Below are positions 57,328 to 64,000 of a stretch of 64,000 nucleotides of DNA, piece after piece. The position numbers and the translations under genes were made by a program. The stretch comes from Lichenostomus cassidix (lineage: Eukaryota > Chordata > Aves > Passeriformes > Meliphagidae), in assembly GCA_008360975.2 (NCBI GenBank), contig CM039211.1, positions 73,203,663-73,267,662 of the forward strand. The letters run 5' to 3'. The notes under the pieces were generated by a model. That model saw only the letters and a program-made list of their open reading frames with translations. It had not been told where the DNA came from and did not search any database. The first letter of the stretch is position 1. The number at the start of each line of letters is the position of its first letter.

Positions 57328-57575
57328 GAATCCTAAAATGATTTGTGTTGGAAGGGACCTTAAAGCTCATCCTGCTCCATTCCTGCCATGGGTAGGGACA
57401 CCTTCCACTATCCCAGGTTGCTCCAAGCCCTGTCCAGCCTGGCCTTGGACACTGCCAGGGATCCAGGGGCAGCCACAGCTTCTCTGGGCACCCTGTGCCA
57501 GGGCCTGACCTCCCTCACAGCAAAAATTTCTTCCTAATACCTAATCTGAACCTGCCCTCTGTCAGTTTAGTATTC
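57328..57575 (-). mobile_element. CR1 LINE fragment, antisense
   Basis: AATCCTAAAATGATTTGTGT, GTTGGAAGGGACCTTAAAGC, CCTTCCACTATCCCAGGTTG, GGGCAGCCACAGCTTCTCTG and CTTCCTAATACCTAATCTGA match reverse-complement CR1. It fades after about 57575. Confidence 0.94.
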
Positions 57576-58795
57576 CTAAGGAGGCTGCTCCTTTTCTCTG
57601 GACTCCTAAACTAAAAACCTGCTGGTAATAAAGTCAGATCTGGGCTTTTCATCAACTCAAATCCTCCAGCTGAAAACCAAGGCCATGAAGGAAATCCTCT
57701 TGAGCACACCAGGTGTATTAGTACTGGACCAATGCACTAAGGTGGCATATCCAAGACTTGATGCACATGCACTCTTCCAGGCAAGATGCATTAAAGGTTC
57801 CTTGACTCTTTTCCGCAAGAACAAGCCCTGGCCTTGCTGATTGGCACAGGAGATAATCTTGGTAACTATTTTGCTCATGTAGAAGTTCTCTGTCATTCCA
57901 GGTGAGTGGAGTATCCTCTGCATCCTACTGCATGAGGGAATTTTTCCCACCAATCCCACATCCAGAAACACCCCATGCATGAGCAGTGACTCCCCTAAAG
58001 GAGCAATGGCAAGGAAGAGCTCCAGGCTTTGGAAAAGAGGATCCTGGATACACATGTTGATACAATCAAGGTATAACACAAATGTACTTTCTTGCTAGCA
58101 GTACCTGATGAGCTCTGCTCAAGATCACATCCAAGGAGCAACAGCCCCTGGAGAACGGTAGAGTACAAATGGTCTCTAACAGGATGTTTGGCTGTTACAT
58201 AAGTATTAAACCCCTCAGCAGCTAAACTGTGGGAGGCTCATGAAACCTATCTCTTTTCCCCACTGTATCAGTGAAGGGTCTTCAGCAATTTCCACCCAAA
58301 CAACTGTGCTTTGTGAATAACAGGACCATTCATGGAGTGTAATTTTATGACCTCATTCTAGCAGTTTTAGCCAAATTGTGCTTCCTCTTTCGAAGAGCTG
58401 CCTTTGGTGGGGAGAAATTGTTCACAACCACAGAAGCAACAAAAATACACATTTTTTACTTCCACAACCTGGTCTTTTTTTTTTTTTTTGTCATTTATTT
58501 CCAAAATACCTGCTGTCTGTCAGAATGATGCTTCTCCTCTGACAGAGCTTATAACCATCACTCAAAAATCATGGCATCTCACAAGAGTTCAGTGGAAAAT
58601 GAGAGGAAAAACTCCCTGGGTTCATAAAGGAAGTTTTCATTTGAAGATGGGGGGTGGATTAAATGAAAGAAAATTAAATAAGCTCGAAGGTCTCAGCTCT
58701 CTGCTGGTACAAGTGGTAGCAAATTCCAACACAGAGCCAAAGCCACATCCACACCCATCTCTCTGAAGGCAGCAGGATTATCACTGCAGGAAGTA
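57576..58795. other. Unique interval with frames open on both strands at 57.6-58.1 kb
   Basis: The minus strand is open for 140 residues (57657-58079). The plus strand is open across about 57650-57837, including MKEILLSTPGVLVLDQCTK. No family was recognised. A T-run sits at 58474-58489. Confidence 0.35.
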
Positions 58796-58992
58796 ACACC
58801 ACAGGATGGCCTGGGTTGGAAGAGACCTTAAAACTCAGCCAGTTCTTAACCCCTGCCATGGGCAGGGACACCTTCCACTCTCCCAGGTTCCTCCAAGCCC
58901 TGTTCAGCCTGGCCTTGGACACTTCCAGGGATGCAGGAGCAGCCACAGCTGATCTGGACAACCCATGCCAGTGTCTGACTGCACATTAGGAT
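58796..58992 (-). mobile_element. CR1 LINE 3' fragment, antisense
   Basis: AGGATGGCCTGGGTTGGAAG, CCATGGGCAGGGACACCTTC, CTCCAAGCCCTGTTCAGCCT and CAGGGATGCAGGAGCAGCCA are in reverse-complement order. Confidence 0.93.
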
Positions 58993-60330
58993 GTAGGGAA
59001 GAATACCTGAATTTGACTGAAAAGGGCAAAATATACTTTAAAATTAAGGTGGGATAGGTTTAGGGTGGTTCGATAGGAAAAAGAAGGAATAGTTATCCTG
59101 GATCTGTGCCCCATTGTTTCCCCAATGTTCTCCCACATTTGCATCCCTCTGCCCATCTCCTCTGACATGGTGAACTCTCCAGGATGCTGATTGCATCCTG
59201 AGTTCTCGTAGCCTTCAGTCCTACCTCCTTCCAGGACCTATCTGTAGTGAAAAGGCTGGCCTCACATCTCCTTTCAATCCTCAAATTTAACACCAGGTTT
59301 TGCTTTACACCAAGCTCTGTATCTTAAGTCATTCCATGTCAGTCATTCCATTTATCACAAACACTGTCATAACCAAAGCATAAAAAAGAAGGGAGAAACG
59401 GAGATGGAGAAAAGAGATCCCCTCCAGCATGTATCTCTGACTAGAACCATCAATGTGCCTGTAGACCAGCAGAAAGGAACATCCCAGCTGAAGAAGGGAC
59501 ACCAAAATGACAGCAAAATGACAACAAAATCCCAAATAAGGGATTTTTAAGGACAAAAACGAGGGGAAAACCACGGCCACGACAGAAGCAACTACTTTTC
59601 AAACTACTGGAGACAGAATAAAACACAAGAACAGCTTCTTGTCTGGCCTCTGCCTGCAGTAGGCCAGCAACAGACTTGAACAAAACCCTGGTTGCACTCC
59701 AGGTCTGATGCATTTAGGGAAGATGCCTCCTGTCCCTAAAAGACCTTTCCACCCCAGGCACAGCACACACTGTCACAGACACCCTTTGGCTCTCACAGTT
59801 ACTAAATTCACTAAAAAGACTAAGCAAAACTGCACTTCCCAGCCATAAAACCCTTCTCTAATGGCATCATTGGAGACCCCACTCGTGCATTAATTCAGAG
59901 GCTGCCCATTACATATTAATTAGAGGACACTATTATGCAAATAATGAAAATTAATTAAACCCTCACTTATTAATCTAATACAGTCTCTTCCTTGCTGTGC
60001 CCAAATACACCCCAGGCAAGCAACTACAATTTTTTAACTATAAAAGTGACAGTCTATGGGATGACACTTCTTTAAATGATGTCTTTAATATCAAAATAAA
60101 GTAAAACTGCCTTGTCTCCTGAGTGCAACTGCAATAATGAGATGTTAACCCAGTCTCCCCCAGACTGCTGCATTGAGGGAGATGGGATGTTTCCTTCCCA
60201 AAAACCTCATCCTTCTCCTAGGAGGCTGCTTCTCCCACTGAGCATATCTGGGCACCCACAGTCCTGGTTTGATGCTTCTCCAGCTTTCACCCAAAGCAGC
60301 TCTATGGGAAATGCAGATCTCCTGGGAACC
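58993..60330. other. Unique interval, conserved-looking at about 59820-60110
   Basis: About 59820-60110 is dense in TAAT words: GTGCATTAATTCAG, ATTACATATTAATTAG, an ATGCAAAT octamer at 59935-59942, GAAAATTAATTAAACC and TTATTAATC. This resembles a POU/homeodomain-rich conserved element. The preceding part has no features. Confidence 0.37.
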
Positions 60331-60503
60331 ACAGAATCATAGAATTTTGGGTTGGAAGGAACCTTTAAGGGTCATCTAGTCCAGCATCCCTGTTATGAGC
60401 ACGAACATCTTCAACAACATCAGGCTCTGAGTCTTGCCTGAACTGGTCTTGAATATTTTCAGGGATGGGGGATCCACCCCTTCTCCAGGCAACATCAAGA
60501 GGC
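60331..60503 (-). mobile_element. CR1 LINE 3' fragment, antisense
   Basis: CACAGAATCATAGAATTTTG, GGTTGGAAGGAACCTTTAAG, GTCATCTAGTCCAGCATCCC and TCAGGGATGGGGGATCCACC are in reverse-complement order, from an older subfamily with an ATCTAGTCC box. Confidence 0.92.
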
Positions 60504-62340
60504 ACCACTGCATCCTTCTCCTTCCTCCTCCAACAGCCACATCTCTGCACGGCCTAACAGCAACCTGTATTGCAGGGAGCAGAAGGCACCTCCCGACCCA
60601 CAGCCTCCCCCTGAGATGCACCACCTCCCCTGCCTGCCACGTGTCTTGTTGTGCTTGTGTGCTTCACACCACACCACAGCCCTGCAACACAATCCATAGA
60701 CAATTTTTAACAGCCCCACTTACTGTCACCATGGCAAATCGCCCTCTGGCTCCCATTTCATTTCTTTTTCCTACCAGACAGGGCCCTCGTTTTTCCCAGG
60801 CTGTGTGTGCAGAGCCAGGGCATGGCAGGCAGGGCTGGGAATGCTCTTCCTCACCGATGTCATCGTCCTCCAGCACGAGGGACGGGGGTGAGACGCCTTG
60901 TTCTGCAGCTCTTGATGTGACTCAGAACAGCCTGGGAATTACACTTGGAAGAAGTGATTAAAAACCCTGACTACTCCTCCGTTACCACGCAGGGGCAAAG
61001 CTCTCAGCAGCACTGATCAGAGCTTCTAAATGAGAGCAAAATGAGGAGAACCGAGAGCTGGTACTCCTCCAGACTCTTCCCTGGGTATGTGGAGGTGGGA
61101 ATAAGGGCTTGGAAAACCCTCAGAAAGGAATCACCAGCACACATTTAATCACTTTACGAACCCCAGCACACAGTAACCTCTTTCAAAAAACCCTTCTCCA
61201 AGATGCCAGCCTCCCCCTGGCCAGTAACTGCAGGCAGTGGCTGTTTGGGAAAACCAAACAGGCACTGCAGGCATTTTGAAATGGAGGTGCCCAGACCCTC
61301 AATCATATGTTATATATATCTCAAACATTAAAATATGCAGCTTTGATTTTCTTGGTAGGGACTGAATCCTGGTGGAAGAAGGAAACAGGATTTCAGAGGA
61401 GGAAACGCAGAGCAGAGGAAGGGTTTGAAGGGGAAGGGAGGAGTCCCCTTGACGAGATGCAAAAAACTACAGCAAAATAAACTTGCTCAGATGGTCTCCT
61501 GGGGATTTGTGGCCTGAAATTCCAGCCACCTCCACCCACAGACGAGCAAAGAGCTGGAGCAGCAGAGACCTGAAAGATCCACCCTTAGCAGTCTGTGATC
61601 ATGGGCATCAGCTGGCTTTACAAATCACAATCACAAGGAGTATCCTGGCCAATTCCCCTCTATTTTTCTGAAAAGCTCCACATTCCCAATTTCCAGGTGC
61701 TTGATAAACCCAATTTCCAGGTGCTTGATAAACCCAATTTCCAGGTGCTTGATAAACCTCCCAGAGCTTGGGAGAAGAAGTATTGTCTTTGCTTCCGCAG
61801 TTGGATAAAAGAGCTCAGGAATTCAATTACCATATAAGAATGCTCAAGCCTATGTGCTTGAGTCTCCCACATGGAATTAACTCATGGGCTTCACAGTTGA
61901 GGACCACATAAACAAGAGATTCCAGCCTTATTTAGGTATCCACCAAAATCAATTTCATGTATCTCAGCCTAGAGTGGCTTGCTCAACGTCACGAATGGAG
62001 CCTGAGCAGAAATTAATTGTGAAGAGCCCAAAGAAGATTTAAAAGGGAGAATAAAAGCACTCTACTTCCCAGATCTGAATGACTTTGCATTAATCCAAGC
62101 CTGTTCTTTCCTGAAGCACCAACCCACCCATGGAGCAGCTGGACCTCAAGCCCTGCCCTTTGCTCATTAGCAGAAATGAGCGCCAGCACAACATTCAGCT
62201 CCAGCCTCGTGGCAGAAAGGATTGAGCTGTGTGTTCCTGCCTTGGCTGCCAATTCCATACCCCAAATTCTCTCCTTCTGGAGCCATTCCCACCTCCCACC
62301 AGGTGTATCATACACCGTGATGACACCACATCCTAGTGGG
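60504..62340. other. Unique noncoding sequence with a minisatellite
   Basis: A 175-residue plus-strand frame at 60434-60961 overlaps the CR1 copy, so it is not a gene. The 3 x 24-base minisatellite (61685-61756) is listed separately. A TA-rich stretch lies near 61305-61320. Confidence 0.38.
61685..61756. repeat. Three identical 24-base tandem copies
   Basis: The unit begins CCCAATTTCCAGGTGCTTGA and is 24 bases long. All three copies are identical and head to tail, which points to recent expansion or conversion. Since 24 is a multiple of three, it reads in frame as PNFQVLDK repeats on the plus strand, with an open frame on the minus strand too. Confidence 0.97.
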
Positions 62341-62548
62341 ATCACAGAATCTCAGAATTACACAGGTTGGAAAAGAACCACAAGGTCACTGAGTCCAAGT
62401 GTGTCTGATCCCCACCTTGTCCCCAGCCCAGAGCACTGAGTGCAACATCCAGGCATTCCTTGGACACCTCCAGGGATGGAGACTCCAAACCTCCCTGGAC
62501 AGCCTCTCCCAGTAATTAACAGCCCTTCCCATGAAGATGGACACTCCT
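62341..62548 (-). mobile_element. CR1 LINE 3' fragment, antisense
   Basis: ATCACAGAATCTCAGAATTA, GGTTGGAAAAGAACCACAAG, CTGATCCCCACCTTGTCCCC and TTGGACACCTCCAGGGATGG match the subfamily seen at 38128-38530. Confidence 0.92.
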
Positions 62549-63335
62549 TGGCTGTAGTTAGGTTAACTGGATAACCAGCAGCCTAAGGCTCCCCACCACG
62601 TTTTCACTGCCCAAAATCTCCTTCATTTATTTCTTCCTTTCCAGGTGATTGTCCCACCCATGTCAATCTACCACTGCCTTCCATATAGTTTTCAAGGATC
62701 AGTGTAACAAATTTGGGGGTTCCTTGTATTTGAGGAGAAAGGGGAAAATCCAAGCCATTTGTTTTTATTTTTGGATCTTGTACAAGTTTGAGGAGGCAAC
62801 AATCTAAAAGTCTGGATAGTTAGTGCAAGTCAGGGTCATTTCACTGCAGACCTCAACATCTTCCACCTCCTTAAGGACAGAGACATCAGAAGAACCACAA
62901 CTACTGGCTTTGGGCATTGGCTGAATGTTGTATCCTTACATTTCCCTACCATATTACAGAGACATCCATAGATTTTGCAAGAGGGCATATTATCATGCTA
63001 GGCAAGCTACTACTGCTTTATTTGCAAGATTAAAAACAATTCCTGCCCTGGAAAAGCAGAGAGATGCTCCACAGGCAGTGGAAACACAAAACCTGGAGTG
63101 ACCTGCTGTGGTCACACAGCCAGGTAGTAGCAAAGGAGGGAAACACCCCAGGCTCCTCAGGGAATCCTCACCTCCTAGGATGAATTACAGCCCTCAACAT
63201 CAGCTTTTAGTGACTTGTCCTCACCTTACTTCCTCCCACAAGCTAATCTGTCTGTAGTTACCTGTTCTGCAGCAAGTGTGGAGAACAGCAGCATTCCCAG
63301 CTGCCAGTATGAGCTGATTGATGCCAGGATCCAGG
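62549..63335. other. Unique noncoding sequence
   Basis: Nothing recognised. Confidence 0.4.
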
Positions 63336-63770
63336 AGGAATCACAGATGGGTTACAGCTGGAAGTGGCATTTAAAGTTCATCTAATTCAACCCCCTGCTG
63401 TGAACAGGGACATCTTCAACTAGATCTTGTTGCTCAGAGCCCCATTCAATGTGGCCTTGAATGTTTCCTGGATGGAGAATGCATTACCTCTCTGGGCAAC
63501 TTGTGCTAGTGTTTCGCCAGCCTCATTGTGAAAATCTTCACCCTTATTAAAGGGTTAAACAAACCCTCTTTTATTTCAAAACTGTTACCCCTTGTCCTAC
63601 TGCAACATGTCCTGCTGAGGACTCCATCCCTCTCTGTCATGGTCTGACCTCTTGCAGACCCTTCAGGCACTGGGAGGAGCTCTGAGGTCTCCCTGGAGAG
63701 AGGCTGAACACTCCCAGCTCTCCCAGCCTTTTCCCACAGCAGAGATGCTCCACCTTATCCCAGTCCCCTG
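63336..63770 (-). mobile_element. CR1 LINE fragment, antisense
   Basis: GAATCACAGATGGGTTACAG, GAACAGGGACATCTTCAACT, TCTCTGGGCAACTTGTGCTA, GTTACCCCTTGTCCTACTGC and TCTGAGGTCTCCCTGGAGAG are in reverse-complement order, with clear divergence. Confidence 0.92.
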
Positions 63771-64000
63771 CAAGCCAAGGTGATCTCAGCAAGCTCCAGC
63801 ATGTGGCAGAGGGAAACATCACTGTCTGTGCTGGGGCAGTGTCCAACATGAATAAAAAAGTGTGTGCAATGGTACTGGTTTGTGCCTTTGTGACTGTGTG
63901 GGCATCCATCCCCTTCCAGATTCACACCAGCTCCTCCCCATCTCCTCCAACACCAAGCACAACCCTGCCAGAACATAAATCCACACCAACGCCTTCTTCG
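63771..64000. other. Unique noncoding sequence at the window edge
   Basis: Nothing recognised. A short minus-strand frame lacks support. Confidence 0.4.

Noticed and set aside
57840..57910. Plus-strand exon ending CATTCCAG before GTGAGT
   Set aside because: The acceptor is mediocre, and neighbouring stops on the plus strand break the longer frame. Reported only as part of the unrecognised segment.
60434..60961. 175-residue plus-strand open frame
   Set aside because: It begins inside the antisense CR1 copy at 60331-60503 and has no recognisable domain.
1..64000. Endogenous retrovirus or LTR pair, CRISPR array, tRNA or rRNA gene
   Set aside because: None was seen: no paired long direct repeats with TG...CA ends, no regularly spaced repeats, and no tRNA-like fold noticed when reading both strands by eye. 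A low-copy solo LTR could still be missed without a repeat library.

Overview
The window reads as noncoding nuclear DNA from a bird. The main evidence is about 36 truncated copies of the CR1 non-LTR retrotransposon, the dominant avian interspersed repeat. The hallmarks are the conserved 3' end (variants of ATTCTGTGATTC or TTCTATTCTA), the 'TGCCATGGGCAGGGACACCTT' box or its complement, and heavy 5' truncation. Several copies have the form I associate with passerine subfamilies (ATCCAGGGGCAGCCACAGCTTCTCTGGGCA), so a songbird is my best guess, but that is inference. CR1 covers roughly 14% of the window by my boundaries.

I found no convincing protein-coding gene, rRNA, tRNA, CRISPR array, or bacterial or phage feature. 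The long open frames are explained by CR1 sequence (around 1.4-2.0 kb), by simple repeats (3.1-3.4 kb, 39.0-39.7 kb, 40.4-41.2 kb) or by GC-rich sequence lacking stops (42.7-43.2 kb). The window is therefore best described as intergenic or as the inside of a large intron. A few short segments are bounded by good splice-site pairs and have at least one open frame. They are listed as low-confidence candidate exons: 11473-11530 and 4579-4647 on the minus strand, 30104-30158 with 30530-30613 on the plus strand, and weaker ones at 42498-42555 (+) and 37061-37130 (-).

Layout: 0-6 kb has mixed CR1 and an ATGG microsatellite. From 6.5 to 8.5 kb there is a long repeat-free block resembling conserved noncoding DNA. 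Between 8.7 and 24 kb plus-strand CR1 copies dominate, interrupted by conserved-looking blocks at 18.1-18.7, 20.2-20.6 and 24.2-24.5 kb. Between 25 and 38 kb orientations are mixed, with conserved-looking blocks at 25.7-26.1, 29.7-30.2 and 33.4-33.7 kb. From 39.2 to 41.2 kb there are two large polypurine tracts, one an internal tandem array and one a GAAA-type tract of nearly 0.8 kb. From 41.2 to 43.2 kb there is conserved-looking sequence followed by a GC-rich, CpG-containing segment. Between 43.9 and 52.4 kb are further CR1 copies, including one of the longest. From 54 to 64 kb all eight CR1 copies lie on the minus strand, with an octamer/homeodomain-rich block at 59.8-60.1 kb.

No genes can be shown to work together here. 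The window's interest lies in repeat architecture, possible regulatory blocks and candidate exons. All family assignments were made by eye, without alignment or database search.
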